From positions 1,736,001-1,800,000 of the forward strand of contig OZ251228.1 in NCBI GenBank assembly GCA_965240325.2: a stretch of DNA of 64,000 nucleotides. The letters run 5' to 3'. This DNA is from Rebecca billardiae RCC1528 (taxonomy: Eukaryota; Haptophyta). The translations under genes were made by a program, and so were the position numbers. Positions 54,269-63,990 of this stretch are shown here, one piece after another; position 1 is the stretch's first letter, and each line of letters begins with the position of its first letter. The notes under the pieces were generated by a model that worked only from the letters and a program-made list of their open reading frames with translations, had not been told where the DNA came from and did no database searches.

Positions 54269-54519
54269 ATCGGGCGCTAGATCAGACTGACTGTTACGAC
54301 TGCTAGTTGATATGAATCTCCGTGGGCGTGATGCGGCGGTACCGGTACAGTTTAAGTTACCGTACAGTACGGCCTAAGGCTAAGCCTAGCCGCGTGCTAC
54401 GTGTTACAAAGGCACAAAGCCTGCTGTCAGTAGTCAGTGTCGTCGACAGCAGCGTGACTGGCGGTCGATCGACCGTATCTCATTCTCGTACGTCCTAAGT
54501 CTTCTGACCGCCGATATAT

Positions 54520-54550
54520 ATCTAGCTATATATACATATATATATATATC

Positions 54551-54640
<90 letters not shown>

Positions 54641-54760
54641 ATATCTGATATCGCCGTGCAGTGATAGGGCTAGGCAGCGTACTCGTACCGTGGAGAGATC
54701 GAGAGAGAGAGAGATCGAGAGCGAGAGCGAGAGACAAGAGAGAGACTCATCAGCATACAG
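54520..54760. repeat. TA, TG and GA microsatellite cluster
   Basis: A TA run of about 80 bases (to 54621) passes into TG repeats and then into GA repeats near 54700-54750. 54269-54813 otherwise shows no gene. Confidence 0.92.
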
Positions 54761-54813
54761 CCTGCTGGAGAGTGAGTCCGGCGGGCGGCCCCGTGCATCC
54801 CTGGCGGCTGGCC

Positions 54814-56178
54814 TCAGCCGCGTGCGCCACAGCGCGCCAGCTGTCTGTCGCACGTCGCGTTGAGCAGTAGCTGCGTGACGAGCATGCTTGCCTCAAGTGA
54901 GTGCGTCCGGTTGCGGTAGAAGTGCGCGATCGCGCCAATGTGAGTGCCGCCGTCGTCCGTGTACGGTAGCTTGTTCGCGGGCAGGTGCCGCACGCCGGAC
55001 GTCGCCTCGAGCAAGTAGGGTACTAGCACGGCGCTCACATTGACGAAACCGCCGCCGGCGGCGATCACTGGCTGCATCTCCTCGAGCGCAATCACGTCGA
55101 GCTTGCTGAGCATCATCGAGCGGTGGCCATTGAGCGGCACGGTCGGGTTGCACGAGCGCCAGACGACGGTGGTGCCCAGCCGCGCGGTCGGCAGGAGCAG
55201 CTCGGACACGAGCCGGCGCAGGCCGAGCCTGTACGTGTCGAGCACCGTCGTCTCGTTGCACTTGAACTGCCACGCCTTCTGCGAGCCACCCTTGTAGCAG
55301 CCCGCCATGTCGTGGTGACCGGAGCCGAGGATGAGCAGCGACGGCCGCCGAGGCGCGCGCTTGAGACCCTGCGCAACCGCCTCGGACGCGCCGGGCACCT
55401 CGGATGCGGGCCTCCCGTTCGTGGCCGCGCGCCTCAGGTCAGCCTTCGAGAAGCCGAGCTGGAGGAGCACCTCGCGCCGCTTCCGCTTCGTGTACGCGCC
55501 TATGCCCGGTGTGATGTACTCGGAGCGCAGCTCGATGGGGCCGATGCGCGCGCTCGCGTTGTGGTGCGAAGAGCAGAAGCGATACTGCACGCCCGACGCC
55601 TCGAGCGGGCAGCACGCCTCCCCTCTGCCCTTGCACCGGTCGAGCGGCATGCGCGTCGCCAGCCACAGCGCCTCGTCCAGCGACTCGGCGCCGCCCGCCG
55701 AGAGCAGCCAGGTGAGGTCATAGAAGTTCTCGACCGAGGTTGAGTCCCCGAGCAGCACGATCGGCCCGCGCCGCGCGTACGCGCGCAGGCACGCGGAAGC
55801 CGCCGCTCGCGAGAAGAAGCGCGTCCGCTCGAGGTCGACGAACCGGAGTGCTCGAGCCGGTGGCAGCACGGTCCCGATGTGTCGCACGCCGCTCGTCGAG
55901 CCGCATGGGACCGGAAAGATGCCGTCAGGCTCGCGGGCGTGGGCGTGAGCGTACACGTACGCGCCGACCGGATCGATCGCCGGATCCGGAATCGGTCTCG
56001 TCGGTTCGCTGACCGCGGCGGGAGCTGATACGGCTGGAACCGCCGAGCGCACGCTCGAAGCATGCGCGACCGGCGACGGCACTCGGACTTCCTCGGGAGA
56101 TATCGCGAGCCAAGCAAAGCCGAGGAGCGCCAGGAGCAGCGCGGCGCTCACGAGCGCCCACGTGCGCTGCCCGGGCAT
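54814..56178 (-). CDS. Type II membrane SGNH/PC-esterase-like protein
   Basis: Single exon, 454 residues. An N-terminal signal anchor (WALVSAALLLALLGFAWLA) is followed by a low-complexity stem and a lumenal domain. The GDS motif is at residues 144-147 in IVLLGDSTSVENFYDLTWLL; LLILGSGHHDM, VVWRSCNPTVPLNGH and the C-terminal DDGGTHIGAIAHFY (catalytic Asp/His region) complete the SGNH order. Known relatives transfer or remove acyl groups on glycans. Cysteines and NAS, NET, NVS, NRT and NAT sequons fit a Golgi enzyme. It lies convergent to the fusion gene (stop codons about 550 bases apart), another candidate glycan-modifying enzyme. Confidence 0.72.
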   Translation of the reverse strand: MPGQRTWALVSAALLLALLGFAWLAISPEEVRVPSPVAHASSVRSAVPAVSAPAAVSEPTRPIPDPAIDPVGAYVYAHAHAREPDGIFPVPCGSTSGVRHIGTVLPPARALRFVDLERTRFFSRAAASACLRAYARRGPIVLLGDSTSVENFYDLTWLLSAGGAESLDEALWLATRMPLDRCKGRGEACCPLEASGVQYRFCSSHHNASARIGPIELRSEYITPGIGAYTKRKRREVLLQLGFSKADLRRAATNGRPASEVPGASEAVAQGLKRAPRRPSLLILGSGHHDMAGCYKGGSQKAWQFKCNETTVLDTYRLGLRRLVSELLLPTARLGTTVVWRSCNPTVPLNGHRSMMLSKLDVIALEEMQPVIAAGGGFVNVSAVLVPYLLEATSGVRHLPANKLPYTDDGGTHIGAIAHFYRNRTHSLEASMLVTQLLLNATCDRQLARCGARG

Positions 56179-56426
56179 GAGAGCGCTACACCGGCCTAGG
56201 GGCCGCCATTATTTTGTGGATTTTTGTGCAGCCCGCGAGCGCGCGGTGGCCTCGACGCCTCGACGTACCCGCACGGGTGGTCGGTCCTATCAGAGGCCGC
56301 TCGAGCGACTTCGTGTCAGGCGAGGCAGATCGCGCCAGTGCGAGGCGAGGCAGACGCTCGCCTGCCTCGCCCAGCAGGCGAGGCAGCTAAGCTAGTAAAG
56401 CCGCGGCCGAACTTTACGAAAGCCAA

Positions 56427-56585
56427 ATGTCTGCCGGTGCGCCGCCCGTCTTTGCGCACGGTGACAAGGGCGCGCGAGGGCGCTTCCTCACGATCCCGAA
56501 GAGCGCTGCGCGCGGCGTCGCGTTGGCGGCGGCAGCGGCGCTGGGGTGTATCTTGCCCATTCTGCTTGGCGGTGCGCGCTCATGA
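56427..56585 (+). CDS. 52-residue single-span membrane protein, copy 1
   Basis: ATG 56427 to TGA 56585. The start reads MSAGAPPVFAHGDKG; a basic-aromatic stretch GRFLTIPKSAARG follows, then a hydrophobic helix (VALAAAAALGCILPILLGG) and a two-residue tail. The size and layout fit a tail-anchored or small organelle-membrane subunit, but I recognise no family. It has an exact counterpart in the opposite arm. It is shorter than common gene-prediction cut-offs, so it is likely missed by automatic annotation. Confidence 0.55.
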   Translation: MSAGAPPVFAHGDKGARGRFLTIPKSAARGVALAAAAALGCILPILLGGARS

Positions 56586-57053
56586 CGCCTCGGCCGCCGC
56601 CACGCCATGCGCGACCGGGCGTGTCGCCTTCTTGACGGGCAGTGCACACGCCCTTGCAAGCGCACAGCCGTGAAGAGCCGAGAGCGTCCGTCGCGCGCAC
56701 GCCGCCCACGCGGGATGCTTTGTGTTATCAACGAAGCCACCTTGCCCATGCGCTCCGCCGAGTTCGCCATGCGCTCAGAGCAGTCAAGATCGCTGAACGA
56801 GAGGATGTCATCGGCTGAAATGCAGGTGAGCAGTGGTCATCGTAGTTGCTACCCATGGTCATCATGGCTCGCACATGCCAGAGCGCGATCGCTCAGTGTC
56901 ATACGAATAGTCCTGAAACCTCATCCCGCGTGGGCGGCGTGCGCGCGACGGACGCTCTCGGCTCTTCACGGCTGTGCGCTTGCAAGGGCGTGTGCACTGC
57001 CCGTCAAGAAGGCGACACGCCCGGTCGCGCATGGCGTGGCGGCGGCCGAGGCG

Positions 57054-57212
57054 TCATGAGCGCGCACCGCCAAGCAGAATGGGCAAGATACACCCCAGCG
57101 CCGCTGCCGCCGCCAACGCGACGCCGCGCGCAGCGCTCTTCGGGATCGTGAGGAAGCGCCCTCGCGCGCCCTTGTCACCGTGCGCAAAGACGGGCGGCGC
57201 ACCGGCAGACAT
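57054..57212 (-). CDS. 52-residue single-span membrane protein, copy 2
   Basis: Mirror copy of 56427-56585 in the right palindrome arm, same length and apparently the same sequence, read in the opposite direction (ATG 57212). Both genes converge on the palindrome centre and carry the same upstream arm sequence, so both could be expressed alike. Intact frames in both arms fit either recent duplication or continued homogenisation. Confidence 0.55.
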   Translation of the reverse strand: MSAGAPPVFAHGDKGARGRFLTIPKSAARGVALAAAAALGCILPILLGGARS

Positions 57213-57539
57213 TTGGCTTTCGTAAAGTTCGGCCGCGGCTTTACTAGCTTAGCTGCCTCGCCTGCTGGGCGAGGCAGGCGAGCGTCTGCCTCGCCTCGCA
57301 CTGGCGCGATCTGCCTCGCCTGACACGAAGTCGCTCGAGTGGCCTCTATCATAAGTCTACGGTCCTGGGCCGGTCCGGGACGCTGAGTCGGGAGTTTCCG
57401 GAGCGTTCGGCGTTCGCGGCGACCGTTTTGCTTTTGCGTAGATCAGCAAGCTTTTTCGGCTCGCGCCCGCTCTCTCGCCGCCGCTTCGCACGGTCGCAAC
57501 CTTCCACGCCAACCCCGCGGTCGCGCCCGCCCTCCGTCC

Positions 57540-59129
57540 ATGACGAGACCTGTGGTGTTCACTCGCCTCGGCGGGGGCGCGACGACGCTGTACGAGATCG
57601 AGATGCCCTCCCTCGAGGCTGCGCACGTGCGCCGCCTCGACGTGCGCGAGCTCATCAACCGCTCGGGCGCGCTCGCCGCCATGCTCGCACATCTGCCCGA
57701 GCAGTGCGTGCTCGACGCGCCCTCGCTCACGCCGCTCACGCTCGAAGCGCTGGCAACGTGGCTGACCAACGACGCGGGGCACGATGGAGCGAGCCTTGTC
57801 ATCGCCCTTCGTGACCTTTGGCATGCTGCGCACGCGGCCACCGCGGACTATCTGAGAGCTGAGCCTGGGCCGTCGCCTGAGCGGCGCCGGGCGGGCGGCG
57901 GCACCCAGGGCGGCGCTCAGGCGGCCCGCCGCTTGCCTCGCAGGTCCTCGTCGCCTACCTCGCACGCGGGAGACTTGTCGGCGCAGCTAAACGGCGAGTA
58001 CGATGTGAACCTCGCGCGCGAACGAGCGCTCGCGCGGCTGCACGCCACGCTCGCGTCGATCGCCACACCTGTGCTCGCGGCGTGCGCGCGATGGCGGCAT
58101 CTGGTCTTCGGCAGGCTGGGGACGCACCCGACGGCTATGCTCAGGGTGGCGGAGGAGCTCGACCTAGCGGGGCTCCGGCTGCTGTGCGTGGCTTACATGG
58201 CCGCGCACTGCCAGGCGGAGCCCTCCGTGCTCGTGTGGCTCGCCGAGCACATCACGCCCGTCGCCGCCGCCGACGTGAGGCGCGCCGCCTACCCACCGCC
58301 GCCCTTCCCTGTCCACACCGCGCCCGGGGCGGCCGGCGCGCACGCCGCGCGCACGGACAGCGCAGCGGGCCGCGGGCACGGCTCGAGGGCGAGCCCTCGA
58401 CAGCGCCCTGCGACGGCACGCGCGCGCGCACCTGACGACGAGCGTGCTGGCTTTGAGCCGGAGGCCGACGCGGCGGTCGCCTCTCTTCTGCTCGAGCTTG
58501 GGCTGTGCCCCTCAGCCCAGGCCGCGCAGCAGGTGCCCGGGACCTCGGCGCGTGGCGGCGAGGACGTGGAGGCGCGCGGACACACCACATCGCCGGCATC
58601 GAACGCGAATACCGAGCGCGAGGCCAAGCCCATCGGCGGGCAGGCACCTCCATGGTACCCGGCTGGACGCGCGGTGTCGACGCATCTGCGCTCCCCGTCG
58701 CCGCGGCGCGGCGAGCGCGGCGCGACGCTCGCACGCCGAGGCCACGCATCTTCGCCGCGGCGTGCGCGGCGTGCGACGATGGCGCCCGTCTTCGGTGACG
58801 CCGCTGTGGCTGCCATGCGCGTGCGGCGTACACAGCACCTCGCTGCCGAGGCGGCTGCCGATGGCCGGCGCTTTGAGCGCATCCTGTGGGCGGAATGGGA
58901 GGAGGGGCGGCGCATCGAGCGGCGCGCCGAGTTGCGCGCACGCGCGCGTCGGATGGCGCGGGTGGCGGCCGTGACCGCAGCTCAGGACGCCTCGGAGCAG
59001 GGTGAGCGCACGACCGGCTCTGTTGCCACACGGTCGCGCACACCAGTATTCTGCTCCGGAGGGCGTCGTGGGCCCGGAGCGGCCGCAAGGTCGTCTGCTC
59101 GGCATCACTCATCAATAAGGCATCATTGA
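57540..59129 (+). CDS. Hypothetical protein, possibly BTB-like N-terminus
   Basis: Single exon, 529 residues from ATG 57540. The first 100 residues (LDVRELINRSGALAAMLAHL, LDAPSLTPLTLEALATWLTN) have the strand-helix pattern of a BTB/Skp1-like fold but no diagnostic motif. A second folded segment (ATLASIATPVLAACARW, VAEELDLAGLRLLCVAYMAA) follows; the latter is typical of helices after a BTB domain. The C-terminal half is low complexity and ends in a basic helix (RRIERRAELRARARRMARVA). The last residues, after about 59000, look non-structural. The assignment is speculative; if BTB, a cullin-3 adaptor role would be possible. Confidence 0.5.
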   Translation: MTRPVVFTRLGGGATTLYEIEMPSLEAAHVRRLDVRELINRSGALAAMLAHLPEQCVLDAPSLTPLTLEALATWLTNDAGHDGASLVIALRDLWHAAHAATADYLRAEPGPSPERRRAGGGTQGGAQAARRLPRRSSSPTSHAGDLSAQLNGEYDVNLARERALARLHATLASIATPVLAACARWRHLVFGRLGTHPTAMLRVAEELDLAGLRLLCVAYMAAHCQAEPSVLVWLAEHITPVAAADVRRAAYPPPPFPVHTAPGAAGAHAARTDSAAGRGHGSRASPRQRPATARARAPDDERAGFEPEADAAVASLLLELGLCPSAQAAQQVPGTSARGGEDVEARGHTTSPASNANTEREAKPIGGQAPPWYPAGRAVSTHLRSPSPRRGERGATLARRGHASSPRRARRATMAPVFGDAAVAAMRVRRTQHLAAEAAADGRRFERILWAEWEEGRRIERRAELRARARRMARVAAVTAAQDASEQGERTTGSVATRSRTPVFCSGGRRGPGAAARSSARHHSSIRHH

Positions 59130-59291
59130 CAGTATCGGCGCCCTAATCATCCGATCACGCCGGTCACTGAATCTTTAGCTGACCGAATGCCAGCGCTGAG
59201 TTATTATTAGAGTGACGGCCGGTTCACAGAGTCCCTGCTGCGCACTTGCGGCAGCGGACCGCGCCGCAGTGTTCCGAGCCGGGTACTATAA

Positions 59292-59372
<81 letters not shown>
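59292..59372. repeat. Long TA microsatellite
   Basis: About 80 bases of uninterrupted TA, self-complementary along its whole length. A shorter TA tract lies near 59590-59608. 59130-59640 shows no gene. Confidence 0.95.
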
Positions 59373-59374
<2 letters not shown>

Positions 59375-59639
59375 TTTCCGCCGCTCCAGTGCCCGTCCCG
59401 GACCGCCGTGGACTTAGACTAACTACTCACTCACTAACTAGACTTAGCAGCCAAAGCAGGACTAAACCGTAAACGCGCCGAACCGACTGATCACTCACAG
59501 ACAGACTGATGGTGCCGCGTACTGAATCATTAAAATTAAATAACATCCGAGCCGAGTAGCGTCATCAGCAGCCTATTTAAATAATAATAATTATATATAT
59601 ATATATAATACTGTCTGCTGATGACACTGTTCGACACTC

Positions 59640-60350
59640 ACTACTGCTTTGTCACTCACTACTCAGTCACTCAGTCTCAGAAGTTTCCGGATCCGCGTCG
59701 CGTCGTTCTGAAGTCGTCGTTCCGGCCGTGCCGGGGCACAGGCCCCGGGAATTTTATGGGCGGGAAGTCGGATGACCACACGATGACGTCGCGGCAACGG
59801 CATGCCTCCATGCCTGATGCCGCACGGGGCTGCCCGCATCAGGGCGGCTGCCACTGCGCGACCACATGGCGACCTCGCCCGGCTTGCGAGGTCGCAAGCC
59901 GAACTCCGTGACCAGCCGAACCGTGACCAGCAGTGGCACCCACGCCAGTCCCTGCTGCCCTCCTCCACGATGACCGAGACTAGCTCTCGGGCGACGACTT
60001 GGACGACGAGGAGGCACCGCAGCAGCGGGTGAAGCGCACCCTGGACGACGCCGCAGCGCCAGCCACCGCCAGCCAGCCAGCTGGATCGCGCGGCAAGCGC
60101 GTCCGCGACCGCCCGGGGGAGCACGGGGCAGGCTCGACCAGCTGCTACCAGCGGCTGAGACTACCAGCTGACATCCGGACCTGCACCCTCGCCCTCGCTC
60201 AGGGCACAGCAGGTCCATGCGAGCCGCGCAGCGCAGGTGGATCGCGCTCCAGCAGCTCAAGGCCGCGCTCGAGCCATTCGATCGCGTGCAGGACTGCTAT
60301 GGGCAGGCGAGATCGCCCTCTAGGACGAATACGATTTCAAGGGGGTCATC
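59640..60350 (+). other. Possible degenerate coding region
   Basis: Protein-like pieces occur in different plus-strand frames: LARLARSQAELRDQPNRDQQ near 59890, DLDDEEAPQQRVKRTLDDAA near 60000, and RRWIALQQLKAALEPFDRV near 60230. The last recalls the region before the catalytic glutamate in hAT-type transposases, but this is weak. Frame changes suggest decay or unrecognised introns. Confidence 0.3.
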
Positions 60351-60365
60351 CTGTGCAATACGAAC

Positions 60366-60772
60366 TCATCATCAATTGCTACCCACGTCCTTGAATGCTG
60401 ACTATGATATTGATCTGGGGCGGGGAACTCCAACAACTTTATGATATAATAGATATGCTGAACTCTGCTGAATCTACTATAGCAATTCTCGCGTGCCTGA
60501 GCGGCTGAGCTATGTGCGTGTCTTGTTCTGAGTAAATGAGCGACATATGAATACACATGTGAGTGAATACTCATGCATATGTTGACCTCCACCCCTCATC
60601 ATCAAATGCTACCCACGTCCTTGAATGCTGACTATGATATTGATCTGGGGCGGGGAACTCCAACAACTTTAGATCTGGGCTGAGCCATGTGCGTGTCTTG
60701 TTCTGAGTAAATGAGCGATATACATGAATACACATGTGAGTGAATACTCATGCATATGTTGACCTCCACCCA
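60366..60772 (+). repeat. Tandem duplication, second unit with internal deletion
   Basis: The segment from CATCATCAATTGCTACCCAC to TATGTTGACCTCCACCC (60366-60595) is followed directly by a second copy (60596-60772) that lacks about 55 bases of the middle. It lies about 150 bases upstream of the homeodomain gene and may belong to its promoter. Confidence 0.85.
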
Positions 60773-60926
60773 CTCATCCAGACTACGGTATGATACCTGT
60801 GTGGAACAGGAACCGGTACGGCATTGACGTCACAGCGACGCCTCACCAAACTCACCAGCTCATTTCCACGACGAACTGACGGCGACGACCGCGAAGACGA
60901 TTCTTCGACCTCCTCCCTAGGGACGC

Positions 60927-61634
60927 ATGCTGCCTGACACGGCCCTCCCACCAGCAGTGCGCCCAAAGCGACGCTGGAGGGCACCCCCGGAGCACAGGAT
61001 GCTGCTCGAGGCGGTCTTCTCCGTGTCTGACATGCCGGACCGCGACACGATCCACACGCTCGCCAACATGCTGAGCGTTCAGCCAAACCAGGCCAGGGTC
61101 TGGTTCCAAAACAAGCGGCTTCGTCTACGCAAGAGCAACAAAGGCGCCGATCCCACGCTCGACCAGACGCTCGACCAGATGTGGGAGAGCTCGCCGTCCT
61201 CCACGTTGCCGCCATCCACGCCTGCGACGCTCCCGGGTGTGACCAACATTGCTGCGACCGGTGTTGATGCATCATCATCAGCGTGGGCGCAGCAGCAGCT
61301 GTCGGACGCGGTTTGCACTTTTGCACACATGTGCTACCTCACAAGCCTGTACGCCGCGCTGGAAACGGCGACGACAACACCTTCGGCATCCGTGCCTGTG
61401 GCGCAGACTAGTTATTGTACTTCGGAGGGCTCGCTGACAACAACAAGTACTACTACTACAACAATGATGCCGTCGTGGCCGTGGGCCACGACTGATGGCT
61501 TCTTCATCACGCCGCCTGGCACGGACTGTGCGTACGCTCCGCCCAGCTCAGCGGCAGAGGCCACCACCGAGGCGGCGTATTCCTCGATCTTCTCGCCGTG
61601 CTGGACTGAATGCACAACTCCAAAGCTCATGTGA
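60927..61634 (+). CDS. Homeodomain transcription factor
   Basis: Single exon, 235 residues from ATG 60927. The homeodomain spans about residues 12-70: a basic N-terminal arm (RPKRRWRAP), LLEAVFSVSDMPDRDTIHTL as helices 1-2, then recognition helix VQPNQARVWFQNKRLRLRK with the invariant WFQNKR at 59-64. The length is the standard 60 residues, with no three-residue TALE insertion. The rest is serine-, threonine- and proline-rich with acidic patches and homopolymer-like TTTSTTTTT, typical of an activation region. Role: sequence-specific DNA binding in the nucleus; targets unknown. Confidence 0.85.
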   Translation: MLPDTALPPAVRPKRRWRAPPEHRMLLEAVFSVSDMPDRDTIHTLANMLSVQPNQARVWFQNKRLRLRKSNKGADPTLDQTLDQMWESSPSSTLPPSTPATLPGVTNIAATGVDASSSAWAQQQLSDAVCTFAHMCYLTSLYAALETATTTPSASVPVAQTSYCTSEGSLTTTSTTTTTMMPSWPWATTDGFFITPPGTDCAYAPPSSAAEATTEAAYSSIFSPCWTECTTPKLM

Positions 61635-62209
61635 CCTCAAGGCTCAACCTGAAGCGTGAACTCGTCACCGCGGCGCCTCGGACCGAGTGTCGCGGACCGG
61701 CACGGCGCAGACAGTGACAGCGTCAGACTCAGTCAACTAAGAAACTGCTCCAGACTCGTACTGTAGCGGTCTCACGACGGCAGATCACTGATCCTGAGTC
61801 CACTCACTATCGCGGACCCGACTCATAACGCGCCGGGACCTGCATCGGCAGTCGTCGGCACGGCACTCTGGCAGTTCGGCCGCTCGGCTACTAGCTAGCC
61901 GACGGTAGTCGAGTATCTGCGCACAGTCGGTCTGCCGTCGGCCACGGAGCGACGTTGAATTTTAGAGGCGGCGGACTGGCCACGGCTGTGAGCTGTCTCC
62001 GTTTGTGTCGCAATGTGGCTGCGCCGGCTGCTGCCTGCGGGGCTACGGGGGCACACGCGGCACTGGGCGGTGGTGAGCAGCGCCATTCTTTGAATCTTTC
62101 TGTCGTGATTTAATGAATCGCGGACTACATTGGCGTTCCGTCTGCGTGTCTCGTGACCCCCACGCGGAAAGTCGGCGCGGTGGCGACCGCGACCCGGGCG
62201 GCGCCGGCG

Positions 62210-62248
<39 letters not shown>

Positions 62249-62273
62249 ATATATATATACATACATACATACA

Positions 62274-62333
<60 letters not shown>

Positions 62334-62988
62334 CACACACACATCCGCATAGTAACTGATCTGATCGGTCGTCTGTAACTGATTTATAGATGTACGTCCG
62401 TGAGTTGCCCACACTCCGGTCTCGTGGTGCACGACACGATAGTTCATACTGAGTGAGTGAGTTACTGTGAGTCTGATGGCACTCAGCGGGCCGCTGCTCT
62501 GACAGTTCAGGCGGCGCGGAGGATAGCCGTGTACGATCTAGCTAGTTACTACTTACTTAATAAACCTCATCTAACGAGGATCAGTCAAGTTATATATATG
62601 TGTCTGTTGCACTCTGAGCCTGACGCTTGTCCGATGCTGCCACGTCGTTAAATATATATATAATTAGTGCAGTGCCACAGCATTAGTCAGTAGCCCATTG
62701 ACACGGATTGAGTCAGCAGCGGGACCACCAGCCGCTCGGCTGTGAGTCGGCAGACTCGCCCCTCCCTCTCGGACTCGGTCTCGGAGTCGGAGGCCGGCGG
62801 GAGGCGTCACTCCGAGGCGTGAGTGTCAGTGAGAGTCCTGACTAACTGGACAGACGCGGTCGCGGGTTAAGACAATATATACTCGACGGTTCGGGTTTGA
62901 AGTCCTGTTAAGTGTTAGTGAATACGGTGATCTGTGATGGCGCCGTCTAATCCGTCTGCTATTGTCTGAGTGTCTGACGACGACTGAA
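61635..62988. other. Intergenic region with TATG/TACA microsatellite
   Basis: No gene is supported. 62207-62345 consists of TATG, TA and TACA repeats, which produce false tyrosine-valine and tyrosine-isoleucine frames on both strands. No tRNA-like structure was noticed. Confidence 0.6.
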
Positions 62989-63990
62989 TTAAGAGTAGAC
63001 GTGCGATTGCGTCTGCTCGATGTCGTGCCTCAGCACGGTCACCGTCTGACCATGCACGCGTGCCTGGATGCCGCCGCCCGGCGCGATCGCGCCGAGCGGC
63101 GAGCCATCTGCGCCGATGACCGCGCTGACGGGCACGCCCTCGTCCTGCACCAGCCATATCCAGCTGAGCGACAACGCAAACAAGCACAGCAGCGTGAGGG
63201 CGAGGCTGCATAGCAGGATCAGCCGGCACGAGCGGTGCGAGGCCCGGCAGCACTGCCGCGGCGTGGGCTGCTGCGCCTGGAGCAGCCTCATGTTGTGCAG
63301 TATTCTCCGCGCACGCCGCGCGACGTCCGGCTTGAGCTCATCCGCCGCAATCTCTTCTAGGCGCGGCATCGCGTCGGAGCGCTCGAGGAACTGCACGCAC
63401 TGGATGTCGCCCGAGACCTGGCGAGCGGCGCGCGGAGCGGTGGGGTCGGCGCGCGCGGGTGAGCAGCTGCGTGCGCGGGCGGGCGCGCGCCTCAGCCGCA
63501 CTGCCTGCCGTGCCGCGCGCGCGCGCACATTGGACATGCCCACGACGCCATAGGATTGGATCGTTGGGTCAGGCGACGAGAGTGCCGAGAGCAGGATGTG
63601 CAGCACGCCGGGCTCCTTGAGCAGGTCGGCGCCGCCAAAGTAGGTCAGGTTGGCCATGCACGACATGCACCACCTGAGCAGCGTGCCCGACGTGTTCGGC
63701 GGCGACGCGCACACGCCGCCGACCACCGGCGGCTCCGGCCACGCGTGGAGCTCGGTGATGAGCGCCACGAGCTTCCACGTGATGCCGTGCCGCTTGAGGA
63801 GCTCGTAGTGCGACGCGATGTCCGAGTCGTCGATCTTAGTGAGCATCTTCGCGAGCTCGCGCAGCGCCTTCTCGCGCACCTCAATGCTCAGCGACGGGTC
63901 GAGCGTGCGGCCATACGACGCTATGCTCGACGCGGGAGATGAAAATCTCGACTTGCTGCTCGCGAGCGCCGAGGTGACGGAGCCGACCAT
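62989..63990 (-). CDS. Armadillo-like repeat protein with C-terminal membrane anchor
   Basis: Two exons, 63990-63529 and 63417-62989, encode 296 residues; the intron starts GTGCG and ends CCAG, joining GVVGMSN to VSGDIQC in frame. The N-terminal half is helical with armadillo/HEAT-like spacing (IEVREKALRELAKML, TLLRWCMSCMANLTYFG, PGVLHILLSALSSPDPTIQS, LEEIAADELKPDVARRARRI). A strongly hydrophobic helix (LILLCSLALTLLCLFALSLS) follows, then about 55 lumenal or extracellular residues. The protein is probably a membrane-anchored scaffold, facing the cytosol with its helical repeats. No closer family is recognised. The ATG at 63990 lies 10 bases from the window edge, so an upstream exon cannot be excluded. 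Confidence 0.65.
   Translation of the reverse strand: MVGSVTSALASSKSRFSSPASSIASYGRTLDPSLSIEVREKALRELAKMLTKIDDSDIASHYELLKRHGITWKLVALITELHAWPEPPVVGGVCASPPNTSGTLLRWCMSCMANLTYFGGADLLKEPGVLHILLSALSSPDPTIQSYGVVGMSNVRARAARQAVRLRRAPARARSCSPARADPTAPRAARQVSGDIQCVQFLERSDAMPRLEEIAADELKPDVARRARRILHNMRLLQAQQPTPRQCCRASHRSCRLILLCSLALTLLCLFALSLSWIWLVQDEGVPVSAVIGADGSPLGAIAPGGGIQARVHGQTVTVLRHDIEQTQSHVYS

Larger units (their letters stand above)
56292..57347. repeat. Palindromic duplication G carrying a small gene in each arm
   Basis: Arms of about 425 bases (56292-56717 and, inverted, 56923-57347) are nearly identical and surround a 205-base spacer. Each arm contains an upstream GC-rich region with repeated GGCGAGGCAG, a complete 52-codon gene and its 3' flank; the genes converge on the spacer. 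A possible short direct repeat (TATC or ATC) flanks the unit but is too short to be decisive. The spacer contains a stretch reading SAEFAMRSEQSRSLNERMSS that stops at a GTGAGC donor-like site, perhaps a captured exon. Confidence 0.85.

Noticed and set aside
54549-54737. Possible CRISPR-like repetitive array
   Set aside because: The units are simple TA, TG and GA microsatellites without spacers, and the genome is eukaryotic.
62125-62412. Tyrosine-rich short proteins on both strands
   Set aside because: They are translations of the TATG/TACA microsatellite.
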